Positions 44,374 through 54,134 of a DNA stretch of 62,969 nt are shown piece after piece. Origin of the DNA: an uncultured Prochlorococcus sp. (GTDB lineage Bacteria; Cyanobacteriota; Cyanobacteriia; PCC-6307; Cyanobiaceae); the NCBI GenBank assembly GCA_902521995.1, contig CABYTO010000007.1, forward strand, positions 1 through 62,969. Reading direction: 5' to 3'. A model generated the notes under the pieces. The model was not told the DNA's origin. It saw only the letters and a program-made list of their open reading frames with translations, and searched no databases. A program made the position numbers and the translations under genes. Position 1 is the first letter of the stretch. Every line of letters begins with the position of its first letter.

Positions 44374-44786
44374 AAATGACTATGTATTGAATAAATAACA
44401 ACTCCCCATATCTGTACATCAATATGGTTCTTAAATCTAAAATCAGGATAATTATTGTTTTCTGCTTTTAAATATAATTCATCATTTTTTATAGATAATC
44501 TTTTTATTGTAAATTCCCCGTCTATCATTGCAATGATAATATTCCCTGGCCTTGCGATTAAACTCTTGTCTACTATTATTAAATCTTTATCTTTAATTCC
44601 TGCATTTATCATTGAGTCACCTTTAACTCTAAGAAAAAAAGTGCTAAACGGATTAGATATTAAATGTTCATTTAAATCAATATTTTCTTCCGTATAGTCA
44701 TCTGCGGGAGAAGGAAAACCTGCAGATACCGAATCATTTAATAAGGGAATTCTGAACCTTTTAGTAGTTGAATCAAAGGAATCCAA
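44370..44786 (-). CDS. umuD: UmuD-like self-cleaving subunit of Pol V
   Basis: 138-residue LexA-family S24 peptidase. The Ala22-Gly23 cleavage bond sits in S-A-G-F-P-S-P, with nucleophile Ser58 in G-D-S-M and Lys95 in F-T-I-K-R-L, all at UmuD spacing. RecA-stimulated cleavage would activate the UmuC polymerase. The first gene of the umuDC operon, it begins 13 bases from a LexA-like box, where a repressor would block transcription. Confidence 0.94.
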   Translation of the reverse strand: MDSFDSTTKRFRIPLLNDSVSAGFPSPADDYTEENIDLNEHLISNPFSTFFLRVKGDSMINAGIKDKDLIIVDKSLIARPGNIIIAMIDGEFTIKRLSIKNDELYLKAENNNYPDFRFKNHIDVQIWGVVIYSIHSHL

Positions 44787-44799
44787 GACTTAAATTAAT

Positions 44800-44813
44800 A
44801 GTATATATGTACT
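44800..44813 (-). promoter_or_regulatory. LexA (SOS) box candidate upstream of umuDC
   Basis: On the minus strand AGTACATATATACT fits the cyanobacterial LexA consensus RGTACNNNDGTWCB at all but one defined position (A for G at position 10). It sits 14-27 bases before the umuD ATG. The palindromic character AGTA...TACT supports an operator. Confidence 0.65.
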
Positions 44814-44885
44814 ATATAATAAAAATTCAAAAAATAGTTAGTTATTAAAGTTTTATAGATTAATTTTAGATTAAATCTAATCTTT

Positions 44886-45302
44886 TTATGAACGATGGTA
44901 AGGGGAGTTGTTGGATATAGAAACAGCTCTATAGATTTGCTCGATTAGGATTAATCTAGCTAATTCATGCGGAAAAGTTAAAGGAGAAAGACTTAGTATA
45001 AGATCTGAATTGTTTTTGATATCTGAACTTATTCCATCAGTATCACCGATTAAGAAATTAATTTTTTTATTTTTAAAATTTAAGAGTGAAGAACATAGTT
45101 CAACTGAATTAAACTGCTTCCCTTCTTCACTTAAGCAGATAATAATATTGTTATTGGATCTGAGATTATCTAAATTAAAAGTCTTTAACTCATTAATGAT
45201 AAGTTCAGGCATTCTTTTTTTGTATTGATTAATTCCATCTCTAATCCAATGTTTTTTTATTTTGCCGATAGCATAAATTGTTAATCTATTACTCTGAAGC
45301 AT
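44886..45302 (-). CDS. rlmH: 23S rRNA (pseudouridine1915-N3)-methyltransferase RlmH
   Basis: SPOUT-family methyltransferase acting on helix 69 of 23S rRNA. The 138 residues show the [13 protein letters not shown] active region, the SAM-binding F-L-I-G-D-T-D-G-I loop and a C-terminal P-Y-H-R-S close to the usual Y-H-R/K. It is downstream of the Asn/Lys-rich gene at 45322 by 19 bases. Start ATG at 45302. Confidence 0.92.
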   Translation of the reverse strand: MLQSNRLTIYAIGKIKKHWIRDGINQYKKRMPELIINELKTFNLDNLRSNNNIIICLSEEGKQFNSVELCSSLLNFKNKKINFLIGDTDGISSDIKNNSDLILSLSPLTFPHELARLILIEQIYRAVSISNNSPYHRS

Positions 45303-45321
45303 AAGTAAATATTAAAACTAA

Positions 45322-45654
45322 TTATTCATCAAGAAGATAATTAAATTCATCATATAGTTCCTCTTCGGTTGTTAATTTCTTGGGAAAATTATCGTTTTTA
45401 GAATTCATATTAATTTGATTAATCTCACTTTTTCTTAATGAATTATTAACGTTAGAAGTCTCTTCTAAAGATTCTGAGTTATCAATTAACGAATAAAAAA
45501 TTTTATTGGGATCTTCTGAATTATGCGGATTGCTGATTAAATTATCATTATTAATTAAATTTGTGTAATTATTTATATTTTTACTTTCATTATTTAAATT
45601 TTTCTTTTTTTTAAATTTATTGAGTTTATCTAAATTTTTTTTTGATAAGCTCAT
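45322..45654 (-). CDS. Low-complexity Asn/Lys/Ser-rich hypothetical protein, 110 aa
   Basis: A soluble protein with a basic N-terminal third (K-F-K-K-K-K-N-L-N-N) and an acidic C-terminal end (E-E-E-L-Y-D-E-F-N-Y-L-L-D-E). The Asn-rich middle is probably disordered, partly a result of the genome's AT bias. The structured-looking C-terminal helix is the likely functional part. It precedes rlmH and is divergent from rsmA across 56 bases. No family recognised. Confidence 0.6.
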   Translation of the reverse strand: MSLSKKNLDKLNKFKKKKNLNNESKNINNYTNLINNDNLISNPHNSEDPNKIFYSLIDNSESLEETSNVNNSLRKSEINQINMNSKNDNFPKKLTTEEELYDEFNYLLDE

Positions 45655-45710
45655 GATATAAAGAATTAAATAAATTCATATTTAATTTAAACATATTATT
45701 TATCTTTTAG

Positions 45711-46535
45711 ATGAATTTTAAAAACTATCATCAAAAAAAAAGATTTGGACAACACTGGTTGGTAAATAAAAAAATATTAGAAAAAATTGAAGAAATTGCT
45801 GTTCTTAATGAAAATGACTTTATTTTAGAAATTGGTCCTGGTAAAGGAGCTTTAACATCTAAGTTATTAGATTCAGAAATTAAAAAATTACATGCAATTG
45901 AATTAGATAAAGATTTAATAAATTTATTAAATGATAAATTCAATAATAATGATAAGTTTTCACTGCAGCAGGGGGATATTCTTTCTGTAAATTTAGATTC
46001 GATCAATAAGAAAATTACAAAAGTGATTGCAAATATTCCTTACAATATAACTGGTCCAATATTGGATATTTTCATAGGTCGATTGGGCATTATAAGAAAT
46101 TATAATTACGAAAAAATAATATTTTTAATGCAGAAAGACGTTGTAGATAGGATTTTATCAAAAGAAGGTAGTCCCAATGCTGGGGCGCTCAGTATAAGAA
46201 TGCAACTTTTATCAAAAATAAAACGAATATGTGATGTGCCCCCTTCATCATTTAGTCCTCCTCCTAAAGTTTTTTCTTCTTTAGTAGTGTTCGAACCAAT
46301 TAAAAATGATTTAAGATTAGATATTAGTATAGAAAAATATATAGATAAACTTCTTCGAATTTCATTTAATTCAAGAAGAAAAATGATTAGAAATACACTT
46401 AATTCAATACTTTCAAATGAAGAGATAAATGAATTATCTGAATCTTCAAAAGTTTGTTTTAATTTAAGACCACAAGATATTTCAATTGACCAATGGATTA
46501 AGCTTGCAGAAAATTGTATTAAAATTAAAAAATAA
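45711..46535 (+). CDS. rsmA: 16S rRNA dimethyladenosine transferase RsmA (KsgA)
   Basis: Dimethylates A1518 and A1519 of 16S rRNA. The 274 residues begin with the family signature K-R-F-G-Q-H-W-L (L replaced by W-L), with motif [13 protein letters not shown], and the catalytic N-I-P-Y-N-I-T motif near residue 109. The C-terminal helical domain has R-R-K-M-I-R-N-T-L. ispE follows after 12 bases, a gene pair common in cyanobacteria. Confidence 0.97.
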   Translation: MNFKNYHQKKRFGQHWLVNKKILEKIEEIAVLNENDFILEIGPGKGALTSKLLDSEIKKLHAIELDKDLINLLNDKFNNNDKFSLQQGDILSVNLDSINKKITKVIANIPYNITGPILDIFIGRLGIIRNYNYEKIIFLMQKDVVDRILSKEGSPNAGALSIRMQLLSKIKRICDVPPSSFSPPPKVFSSLVVFEPIKNDLRLDISIEKYIDKLLRISFNSRRKMIRNTLNSILSNEEINELSESSKVCFNLRPQDISIDQWIKLAENCIKIKK

Positions 46536-46547
46536 AAATTTAAGTAT

Positions 46548-47483
46548 ATGCAAGTTTTAGCTAAAAAGAAAATTAATATAAAATCTCCTGCCAAAATAAA
46601 TTTGCACCTTGAAGTTATTGGTAAAAGAGAGGATGGATTTCATGAGTTAGCAATGATTATGCAAAATATCGATCTTGCTGATTATTTAGAATTTGAAATT
46701 AATAATGAAGGTTTAATTAAACTTGAGTCTGATTGTAATGATTTAAGCTTATCTGATGATAATTTAATTGTTAAATCGGCAAACCTATTAAGGAAAAATT
46801 CAAATATAGATTATGGTGCGAATATTTTTTTACGAAAAAATATCCCAATTGGCGCAGGATTAGCTGGTGGATCCAGTAATGCAGCAGCAACATTAATTGG
46901 TCTTAATAATTTATGGGATTTGAAATTAGATCAAGAAACTTTATGTTCATTAGCATCAACTTTAGGATCGGATATTCCCTTTTTTATAAATGGTGGTATT
47001 CAATTATGTTTTGGAAGAGGCGAAATTTTGGAGAAATTAGATTCAACCCTTGAATATGGAGCAATTCTTTTAAAAAATCCGAATGTATCAGTGTCAACTG
47101 CTGAAACTTATAAAAAATATAGTAATAGATTTTGTAATCAATATCTTACTGATAGAGTAATGATTGAGAACATAAGAAAAAATTTAAGAGATAATGGTTT
47201 AAATAACTTAAATTTTGATAATCAACATTTATCTATTAAAAATGATTTGCAGTTAGTTGTTGAAAATGAAAATGATTCTGTAAAGCAGGCATTATATTTA
47301 CTTTCTAAATTAGAAAATTGTCTCACAATTTCAATGAGTGGATCAGGCCCTACATGCTTTGCACTCTTTAAAGATATAGAAACTGCTAAAAAAGAATTAA
47401 CTGCAAATTCTGAATTATTTAAAGATAAAGGCTATGATTCATGGGTTTGCACTTTCCTTGAAAAGGGAATAACATTCATTTAA
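46548..47483 (+). CDS. ispE: 4-diphosphocytidyl-2-C-methyl-D-erythritol kinase IspE
   Basis: Fourth step of the MEP isoprenoid pathway, needed for carotenoids, phytol and quinones. The 311 residues are of the GHMP kinase fold, with the N-terminal S-P-A-K-I-N-L-H-L (Lys and Asp site), the ATP loop P-I-G-A-G-L-A-G-G-S-S-N-A-A-A and the G-S-G-P-T-C-F-A motif. Start ATG at 46548, shortly after rsmA. Confidence 0.97.
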   Translation: MQVLAKKKINIKSPAKINLHLEVIGKREDGFHELAMIMQNIDLADYLEFEINNEGLIKLESDCNDLSLSDDNLIVKSANLLRKNSNIDYGANIFLRKNIPIGAGLAGGSSNAAATLIGLNNLWDLKLDQETLCSLASTLGSDIPFFINGGIQLCFGRGEILEKLDSTLEYGAILLKNPNVSVSTAETYKKYSNRFCNQYLTDRVMIENIRKNLRDNGLNNLNFDNQHLSIKNDLQLVVENENDSVKQALYLLSKLENCLTISMSGSGPTCFALFKDIETAKKELTANSELFKDKGYDSWVCTFLEKGITFI

Positions 47484-47508
47484 ATTTTTTTTTATATAAA
47501 AATCTATT

Positions 47509-47811
47509 GTGGCTGATAATAGTAATGAGAATATTGAAAAAAATATTCCCGAAAAAGGACCTTTAAATTTTATTGTTGGATCATTAACAAGTTTTTTATT
47601 ATTTATATTTTTTTATTTTTTAAGTAATAAAATTGCAATTTATTTTTCAGTTCATAAACCATCTAATTCTTCTGAAATAGTCCAAAATATTTCCTCTAGT
47701 ATTAATACATTAATAATTGGATTATCTTTTTTGCTAACTTTCTCTTTTGCTTTTATAGGTATAGGACTTTTTATTGTATTTATTCGCAGTTTTATAGTGA
47801 AGAAAAGTTGA
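47509..47811 (+). CDS. DUF3082-family membrane protein, 100 aa
   Basis: GTG start at 47509. The acidic polar first 20 residues (D-N-S-N-E-N-I-E) are followed by two membrane helices (about 24-44 and 66-94), the latter very hydrophobic, and a short basic end. This is the layout of the DUF3082 family of cyanobacterial membrane proteins, whose function is unknown. It follows ispE by 25 bases. Confidence 0.75.
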   Translation: MADNSNENIEKNIPEKGPLNFIVGSLTSFLLFIFFYFLSNKIAIYFSVHKPSNSSEIVQNISSSINTLIIGLSFLLTFSFAFIGIGLFIVFIRSFIVKKS

Positions 47812-47845
47812 ATTGTAAATATTATAAAGAAAACACTTTCTTTGA

Positions 47846-47941
47846 ATGTCTTTACATGACTTAGGCCTTTTAGTCCTTTTGCTGTCGCCAGGAATGATTT
47901 TATCAATATTACTACTCATAACCTTCGCTGAAGGAGGTTGA
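47846..47941 (+). CDS. 31-aa single-TM peptide upstream of pdhB
   Basis: ATG TCT TTA start. The peptide is almost wholly hydrophobic (L-G-L-L-V-L-L-L-S-P-G-M, then I-L-S-I-L-L-L) with a polar end F-A-E-G-G. The Pro-Gly in mid-helix and the F-A-E-G-G end recall small thylakoid subunits, but I cannot name it. It fills the 180-base gap between the DUF3082 and pdhB genes. Confidence 0.5.
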   Translation: MSLHDLGLLVLLLSPGMILSILLLITFAEGG

Positions 47942-47990
47942 ATTATTCAAAGTGGTAGGATTATATATGTGATTAATTAGGTAATTAATT

Positions 47991-48974
47991 GTGGCTGGAA
48001 CATTATTATTTAATGCTTTGAAAGAGGCAATTGATGAAGAAATGGCAAATGATGTAAATGTTTGCGTAATGGGAGAAGATGTTGGTCAATATGGAGGATC
48101 TTATAAGGTAACTAAGGATTTATATGAAAAATATGGAGAGTTAAGAGTCTTAGATACTCCAATTGCAGAGAATAGTTTTACGGGTATGGCTGTGGGTGCA
48201 GCAATGACTGGCTTAAGACCAATAGTAGAAGGAATGAATATGGGGTTTTTGCTTTTAGCATTTAATCAGATATCAAACAATATGGGTATGCTTAGATATA
48301 CAAGTGGCGGAAATTTTAAAATACCAGCAGTAGTTCGAGGACCTGGTGGTGTTGGTCGTCAACTTGGTGCTGAGCATAGTCAAAGACTTGAAGCATATTT
48401 TCATGCAGTTCCTGGCATAAAGATTGTTGCATGTAGTACGCCCACAAATGCTAAAGGTTTAATGAAAGCAGCTATAAGAGATGATAATCCAGTTCTATTT
48501 TTCGAACATGTTCTCCTATACAATTTGTCTGAAGAATTACCTGAGGGTGATTATACTTGTGCTTTAGATCAGGCTGACGTTGTAAAAGAAGGGCGTGATA
48601 TTACTTTATTGACTTATTCAAGAATGAGACATCACTGCCTTAAAGCTGTTGAAGAATTAGAAAAAAAAGGAATAGATGTTGAGTTAATAGATTTAATAAG
48701 TTTAAAACCATTTGATATGGAAACCATCTCAAAATCAATAAGAAAAACAAATAAAGTAATTATTGTTGAAGAATGTATGAAGACTGGAGGTATTGGTGCA
48801 GAATTAATTGCCTTGATAACAGAAGAATGTTTTGATGATCTTGATGCCCGACCAATTAGATTATCTAGTCAGGATATTCCAACTCCTTATAATGGAAATC
48901 TTGAGAATTTGACAATAATCCAACCACATCAAATAGTTGAAAAAGTTGAAAATTTAATTAGTGGGAGTATATAG
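47991..48974 (+). CDS. pdhB: Pyruvate dehydrogenase E1 component, beta subunit
   Basis: Beta subunit of the E1 enzyme that decarboxylates pyruvate with thiamine diphosphate. The 327 residues start with [15 protein letters not shown] and the [12 protein letters not shown] motif, with the conserved Glu in the I-A-E-N-S-F-T-G region. The length fits an E1-beta. Start is GTG at 47991. secD follows after 3 bases, in an operon-like run. Confidence 0.96.
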   Translation: MAGTLLFNALKEAIDEEMANDVNVCVMGEDVGQYGGSYKVTKDLYEKYGELRVLDTPIAENSFTGMAVGAAMTGLRPIVEGMNMGFLLLAFNQISNNMGMLRYTSGGNFKIPAVVRGPGGVGRQLGAEHSQRLEAYFHAVPGIKIVACSTPTNAKGLMKAAIRDDNPVLFFEHVLLYNLSEELPEGDYTCALDQADVVKEGRDITLLTYSRMRHHCLKAVEELEKKGIDVELIDLISLKPFDMETISKSIRKTNKVIIVEECMKTGGIGAELIALITEECFDDLDARPIRLSSQDIPTPYNGNLENLTIIQPHQIVEKVENLISGSI

Positions 48975-48977
48975 AAA

Positions 48978-50447
48978 ATGAAAAGAAGGCAAGGTTGGCT
49001 TTTTTTTATTATATTTCTACTTACTTTATCTGTTTATCTATTAATAAATTATCCCTTACAGTTGGGATTGGATTTACAAGGGGGTTCTCAGCTTACACTA
49101 CAAATTATTAAAGAGGAAGGTAAGGTAACAAGGGATGAACTTGAAGCAGTTAATTCGGTTATAGATAAGCGCGTTAATAATTTAGGAGTTTCTGAGTCTA
49201 ATTTACAAACCCTCGGTGGTGATCAACTGATTTTAGAATTACCAGGCGAACAAAATCCATTAGTTGCTTCAAGGGTATTAGGTAAGACTGCTTTATTAGA
49301 ATTTAGAACTCAAAAAGTAGGAACATCTACTGATTTAAAAACTCTGCAACTACAAAGATTGAGTATTAAAGAATTAATTGAAAAATATTCCTTTGAAGAA
49401 AAAAATCAAAATAATGATAATTTCTTAAAAGTTATTCAAGATGATCTTAAAGATATAGAGCAAGAATTGAATTACTCATCTTCTAGTAATGATTTATATG
49501 GGAAGTTAATTGAAATCAAAAAATATGTTGATAAAGAAATTACAAATTTATTTATTAAAACAGATTTATCTGGTAAGGATCTTATTAACGCAGGAAGGAG
49601 ACAAGAACAAACAAATAGTAATTGGGAAGTTTTATTAACTTTTAGTAATTCAGGAGGTGAAAAGTTTGCAGAAATTACAAAGTCAATTGCTGGCACTAAT
49701 CAACTATTGGCTATTATTCTTGATGGCGAATCTATAAGTGAAGCTAGCGTTGGTAACCAGTTTGCCAGTACTGGTATTACAGGTGGATCGGCAACAATAA
49801 GCGGTAATTTTAGTGCTGAAAATGCTAGAGAATTAGAAGTTCAACTTAAAGGAGGCTCATTGCCATTGCCAATTGAAATAGTAGAAACTAACACTATAGG
49901 GGCTTTATTAGGATCCAAAAATATTTTAAAAAGTCTTTATGCAGCTATTAGTGGATTAATTTTTGTTGGTATATTTATGATTTTTAATTATAGAATTCTA
50001 GGCTTCGTTTCAGTTCTATCTCTAGTACTTTATGGTTTCTTTAACTTAGCCCTATATTCTTTAATTCCTGTAACTTTGACTTTACCTGGAATATCTGGAC
50101 TTATCCTTAGCATTGGTATGGCTGTTGATGCAAATATTCTAATATTTGAGAGAATTAGAGAAGAACTATATGACGGCAATACCCTTACAAGATCTATTGA
50201 TAGCGGTTTTCAAAGAGCTAATTCATCTATAGTTGATGGTCATATTACAACTCTTCTAAGTTGTTTTATATTGTTCTTATTAGGAACAAATTTTGTAAAA
50301 GGTTTTGCTGCAACATTAGGTATTGGAGTTCTAATAAGCTTGTTTACCTCATTAAATTGTTCTAAAACTATTTTGCGATTTTTTATAACATATCAATCTT
50401 TAAGACAAAAAAATCTTTATCTACCCAAGAATAATTTTTCAAATTAA
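48978..50447 (+). CDS. secD: Protein translocase subunit SecD
   Basis: Membrane component that uses the proton gradient to pull proteins out of SecYEG. The 489 residues have an N-terminal helix, the periplasmic domain with the G-L-D-L-Q-G-G-S-Q-L signature, and five C-terminal helices including G-I-S-G-L-I-L-S-I-G-M-A-V-D-A-N-I-L-I-F-E-R. A Lys/Glu-rich insertion (about 115-185) is Prochlorococcus-like in composition. secF follows 21 bases later. Confidence 0.96.
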   Translation: MKRRQGWLFFIIFLLTLSVYLLINYPLQLGLDLQGGSQLTLQIIKEEGKVTRDELEAVNSVIDKRVNNLGVSESNLQTLGGDQLILELPGEQNPLVASRVLGKTALLEFRTQKVGTSTDLKTLQLQRLSIKELIEKYSFEEKNQNNDNFLKVIQDDLKDIEQELNYSSSSNDLYGKLIEIKKYVDKEITNLFIKTDLSGKDLINAGRRQEQTNSNWEVLLTFSNSGGEKFAEITKSIAGTNQLLAIILDGESISEASVGNQFASTGITGGSATISGNFSAENARELEVQLKGGSLPLPIEIVETNTIGALLGSKNILKSLYAAISGLIFVGIFMIFNYRILGFVSVLSLVLYGFFNLALYSLIPVTLTLPGISGLILSIGMAVDANILIFERIREELYDGNTLTRSIDSGFQRANSSIVDGHITTLLSCFILFLLGTNFVKGFAATLGIGVLISLFTSLNCSKTILRFFITYQSLRQKNLYLPKNNFSN

Positions 50448-50468
50448 ATTTTTTGTTTCTAATTTCCC

Positions 50469-51383
50469 ATGAAATACAATCTTGAACTAATAAAAAATAA
50501 AAGAAAGATAATTAGTTTTTCAACTTTTCTTATTTTGTTAAGTCTTTTAGGAATTTTATATTCAACTTTTAATACTTCTTATAAGAAACCTATAAATTTA
50601 GGGATGGATTTTGTTGGAGGAAATGAACTAAGAATAGAAAGATTTTGTGAAGAAGAATGTTCTAATCTTTCCCCTGATTCAGTATTAGAAAATTTAAGAG
50701 AGATTTCTAGTAATAAAAACTTTATAAAAAATATTAAATTACAATTCCAAAATAAAAATAAATTAATTTCAATAAGAACACCTTATTTGAGTATCGAAGA
50801 ATCAAATAATCTAATTACTAATCTCGATAATATTATTGGACCTCTGAATTATGAGAGTAAGGATTCAAGATTAATAGGTCCAAAGCTTGGGAAAAGATTA
50901 CTTATCAATTGTGTTACTTCATTGTTGGTTTCTTTATTTGCAATATCTTTATATATAACTATTAGGTTTGATAAAAAATATGCATTATTTGCATTATTAG
51001 CTTTATTCCATGATTTATTAATTGTTTTCGGTATATTTTCTTGGTTGGGAATTATATTATCTGTCGAGGTAAATAGTTTATTTGCTGTGTCCTTGTTAAC
51101 TATTGCTGGTTATTCTGTAAATGATACTGTTGTTATTTTTGATAGAATTCGTGAGAATTTAAAATCAAAGGAAGAAGGTTATAACGAAACTATTCAATTA
51201 TCAGTAAACGAATCATTTAGGAGAACAACTTTTACCAGTATTACAACCCTTATCCCTTTATTAAGCATAATTTTGTTTGGATCTTACTCGCTGTTTTGGT
51301 TTTCTTTGGCCTTATCATTAGGAATTATTGTTGGAAGTTATTCAAGTATTTTATTGGCTCCATCTTTGTTGCTTAAAGACTGA
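50469..51383 (+). CDS. secF: Protein translocase subunit SecF
   Basis: Partner of SecD; 304 residues, six predicted membrane helices. The signature G-M-D-F-V-G-G-N-E-L (about 45-54) and the helical V-N-D-T-V-V-I-F-D-R-I-R-E-N motif (near 218-231) are clear. It is encoded straight after secD, with which it forms the SecDF complex of the plasma and possibly thylakoid membrane. Confidence 0.96.
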   Translation: MKYNLELIKNKRKIISFSTFLILLSLLGILYSTFNTSYKKPINLGMDFVGGNELRIERFCEEECSNLSPDSVLENLREISSNKNFIKNIKLQFQNKNKLISIRTPYLSIEESNNLITNLDNIIGPLNYESKDSRLIGPKLGKRLLINCVTSLLVSLFAISLYITIRFDKKYALFALLALFHDLLIVFGIFSWLGIILSVEVNSLFAVSLLTIAGYSVNDTVVIFDRIRENLKSKEEGYNETIQLSVNESFRRTTFTSITTLIPLLSIILFGSYSLFWFSLALSLGIIVGSYSSILLAPSLLLKD

Positions 51384-51401
51384 GCTTAAGCTTCTCATTT
51401 T

Positions 51402-51584
51402 ATGAAATTGAATTACTATTTGATAATTTTATTTTCTTTAGTTTTAATAGATCTTTCTACTGAGCTAAGAATATTATTTGATCATTTTACTTTTAGCTCT
51501 CTATATTTTGCTATAGGTAAACATCCCTTAGCTATTTTTATACTTTTTTCATACCCATATTTATATAAAAAATTAATTAGGTAG
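51402..51584 (+). CDS. Small membrane protein, 60 aa
   Basis: ATG at 51402. Two hydrophobic stretches (about 4-20 and 40-56) joined by a short loop with charged residues (S-T-E-L-R-I-L-F-D-H-F), ending in a basic tail K-K-L-I-R. It is co-directional with secDF and 18 bases downstream, and may belong to that operon. No family recognised. The convergent AI-2E-type gene ends 3 bases away. Confidence 0.6.
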   Translation: MKLNYYLIILFSLVLIDLSTELRILFDHFTFSSLYFAIGKHPLAIFILFSYPYLYKKLIR

Positions 51585-51587
51585 TTT

Positions 51588-52631
51588 TTAAATATCTTTA
51601 AATGATTCTTTGATTAAAACCTGTATTACTACAGCTAATGGAAGAGATAGTATTAAGCCTAATGGACCAAAAATGAAGGTAAATCCAAATTGTGATATTA
51701 ATGTCAAACCAGGAAGAAGGTTTGCTTTTTTCTTCATTATAGATGGCATTATGATATAGCTTTCAATATTTTGAATGATTACATATGATCCTAAAACTGC
51801 CAGTGGTTTCCAAAAATTATCTAGTAGTGCAATTGAGATTGGAAATATACCACTAATAACTGGACCTATATTCGGAATTATATTAAGAACCATTGCTATT
51901 AAAGCATTTGAGACAACGTATTTGACATCTAATATAGATAAAACTATTAATGATAATAAACCTACTGATAATGAGCTTATGACCATAGAAAAGGTCCAAT
52001 TTGCTAATGCAATATTACATTTTTCCAGAATATTTCTAAATTTATTACGGTAATTTTTTGGTATTAATAGAAGTACATTTTCTTTATATTGTTTTGGTTC
52101 AATAGAAATCATCAAACTCACTGCTAATACGAATATCAATCTCAAAAGACCTGAACCTAGATTCCCCGCAATATTAATTAAATTTTTAAAACTTTCTTGA
52201 ATGGCTTTTGCAATAGTTGAGACATCTGGAATGGTAACTACATTATTTATTAAACTGAATATGTCTATAACATTTTCTGATTGTTCGCCATAAAATAAGC
52301 TATTAAATTTGTTCAGATTTGTATTGATCAATATATTTATTTTTGATAAACCATTTGGAATGTCAACTAGTATTTCATTGAATTCTTTTATAAACGGAGG
52401 TAATACAAGAATAAAAATAGTAAATATTATTACAGATATGACAGCTAATACAAGAAACAAAGAAATCGATCGAGGAATTTTCAAACCTTTTTGGATTTGA
52501 TTAGATAAATTACATACAATATTTGAAATTACTAAAGAACAAATTATTAGTAGGAGGAAATCCCTTAAAGTCCATACTATTAATAAAGTGATTAATATTA
52601 CTACTAACTTGAAATATGATGAACTATTCAA
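51588..52631 (-). CDS. AI-2E transporter family (PerM-like) membrane protein
   Basis: A 347-residue membrane protein with about eight hydrophobic segments in the PerM/YhhT layout. The family signatures near the C-terminus, N-I-I-P-N-I-G-P-V-I-S-G and G-F-T-F-I-F-G-P-L-G-L-I-L-S-L-P-L, are seen. Members include the E. coli autoinducer-2 exporter TqsA and sodium/proton antiporters, so the substrate is uncertain. It precedes no other gene on its strand but lies next to psb28 (13 bases). Confidence 0.88.
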   Translation of the reverse strand: MNSSSYFKLVVILITLLIVWTLRDFLLLIICSLVISNIVCNLSNQIQKGLKIPRSISLFLVLAVISVIIFTIFILVLPPFIKEFNEILVDIPNGLSKINILINTNLNKFNSLFYGEQSENVIDIFSLINNVVTIPDVSTIAKAIQESFKNLINIAGNLGSGLLRLIFVLAVSLMISIEPKQYKENVLLLIPKNYRNKFRNILEKCNIALANWTFSMVISSLSVGLLSLIVLSILDVKYVVSNALIAMVLNIIPNIGPVISGIFPISIALLDNFWKPLAVLGSYVIIQNIESYIIMPSIMKKKANLLPGLTLISQFGFTFIFGPLGLILSLPLAVVIQVLIKESFKDI

Positions 52632-52644
52632 TTTTCATAACATT

Positions 52645-52998
52645 CTAATTCTTTTCAGAATATCCTAATCCATTTGATTTGGCATAACTATTTGCAAATC
52701 TCATAAATCTGTCAAAGTCTGGTGTGTTCTTCCAAATATAAACCGCTTCTAAAAATATTGGTTCTCCATCAACAAACTTTACTTTAACTTCTCTAGTTAA
52801 TATTTCACCTTCGGAATCTATCATCCGCATACCTGTGATTTCACCGTCTGTAATTGAAGATAATGCCTGAGGTTTTTCAAACAAAAATAATGCTTGACCG
52901 GTGGTACCATCTTTACTCCTAGTTAGTCTTATTTCAGGCACTACTGGTTCATCAGTTCCCTCATAAAATTGTATTTTTGCAGTTTTATTTGTTGTCAT
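52645..52998 (-). CDS. psb28: Photosystem II assembly protein Psb28
   Basis: Soluble 117-residue factor that binds assembly intermediates of photosystem II (RC47) on the cytoplasmic side. The family blocks [29 protein letters not shown] and the terminal Y-A-K-S-N-G-L-G-Y are present. ATG start at 52998. Confidence 0.96.
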   Translation of the reverse strand: MTTNKTAKIQFYEGTDEPVVPEIRLTRSKDGTTGQALFLFEKPQALSSITDGEITGMRMIDSEGEILTREVKVKFVDGEPIFLEAVYIWKNTPDFDRFMRFANSYAKSNGLGYSEKN

Positions 52999-53058
52999 AA
53001 TATTCGGTTGATAATTTTTTATCTTAGGAAATATTTTTCATATTCGTTTGTAGTTATT

Positions 53059-54099
53059 TCATAAAACATTATTTATTAAATCTAGGATACTTTCATCATA
53101 TTTTTTATCTGTTAAATCTATTATCTTTATATTAGTTTTGCCAACCTTTTCATATTCATAACACTTATCGTAATAATCTAAAACTGATCTGCAAACTAAG
53201 TCCCATTTCTCATTATGAATTGATTCAAGAGCTATTTTTGTTCTTTGCGGTCCTAGTCTTTTTTTTATCCTTAGTACTGATTCTTGGAGTTCCTCTTTTT
53301 TAAATACACTATAAGTATCTATTAACTCATCTAACCTGTTAGATTCGCTCCTTATAATTTCAATCCTCCTAGAGTTTTTCATCTGATTGAAGAATTCATG
53401 AGGAATTTTACATTTACCTATATTTGCACTTTCAGCTTCTACAAAAATATTATTAGAACATTTAAAAGAATTTAATTTTTCTGCAATTATATTTTCAAAT
53501 TGTTCATTTGAAGGTTGTTTTTTCATCCCTAAACCTCCAAATGTACTTCCTCTATGACAAGCAAATCCTTCAAGATCAATAGTTTGATATTTATATTTAT
53601 CAAGTAATGATAATAATCTTGTCTTCCCTGTTCCTGTTTTCCCGCCAATAACTACTAAATTCAAGTTATTTGAGAAACTATCTAATACCCATCTTCTATA
53701 TATTTTGTATCCGCCATTAAGTGTAACTATATTTAATTTAAATTTTTCTAATAACCATCCAATACTTTGTGAACGCATTCCTCCTCTAGAGCAATATATC
53801 CTGATAAATAATTCATTATTTTTATTAGGAATAGTTGTATGAGACTCAATACTCTTGAATAAATTATCAAGGAGTAATTCCATTTTTTTTTCAAAAAAAT
53901 TTAATCCCTCTATGATCGCTTTTTTTCTACCTTCTTTTTTGTAAATTGAACCAATTATAGATCTCTCATCATCATCAAATAGTGGAATATTAATAGAATT
54001 AGGCATGTGTCCTTTATAATATTCACTCGGGCTCCTAACATCTATAAGTGGTCCTTTAAAACATCTAAATTTCTCTAGTTCTTTTCTTTTGAAATACAT
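53059..54099 (-). CDS. mnmH: tRNA 2-selenouridine/geranyl-2-thiouridine synthase (MnmH/SelU)
   Basis: A 346-residue fusion. The N-terminal rhodanese domain has its catalytic Cys at 103 in I-Y-C-S-R-G-G-M-R-S. A P-loop domain follows with G-G-K-T-G-T-G-K-T at 152-160. It would replace sulfur with selenium, or add geranyl, at the wobble 2-thiouridine of tRNA. No selD gene is visible here, so the selenium step cannot be confirmed. It is divergent from the GUN4-domain gene. Confidence 0.92.
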   Translation of the reverse strand: MYFKRKELEKFRCFKGPLIDVRSPSEYYKGHMPNSINIPLFDDDERSIIGSIYKKEGRKKAIIEGLNFFEKKMELLLDNLFKSIESHTTIPNKNNELFIRIYCSRGGMRSQSIGWLLEKFKLNIVTLNGGYKIYRRWVLDSFSNNLNLVVIGGKTGTGKTRLLSLLDKYKYQTIDLEGFACHRGSTFGGLGMKKQPSNEQFENIIAEKLNSFKCSNNIFVEAESANIGKCKIPHEFFNQMKNSRRIEIIRSESNRLDELIDTYSVFKKEELQESVLRIKKRLGPQRTKIALESIHNEKWDLVCRSVLDYYDKCYEYEKVGKTNIKIIDLTDKKYDESILDLINNVL

Positions 54100-54134
54100 G
54101 GATTGTTTTTATTTTTTTAGATTGATTTTTTAAA

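Noticed and set aside
46106..46594. 162-codon minus-strand ORF antisense to rsmA
   Set aside because: Shadow of rsmA: low-complexity hydrophobic/Ser translation, no family features, while rsmA has all its motifs.
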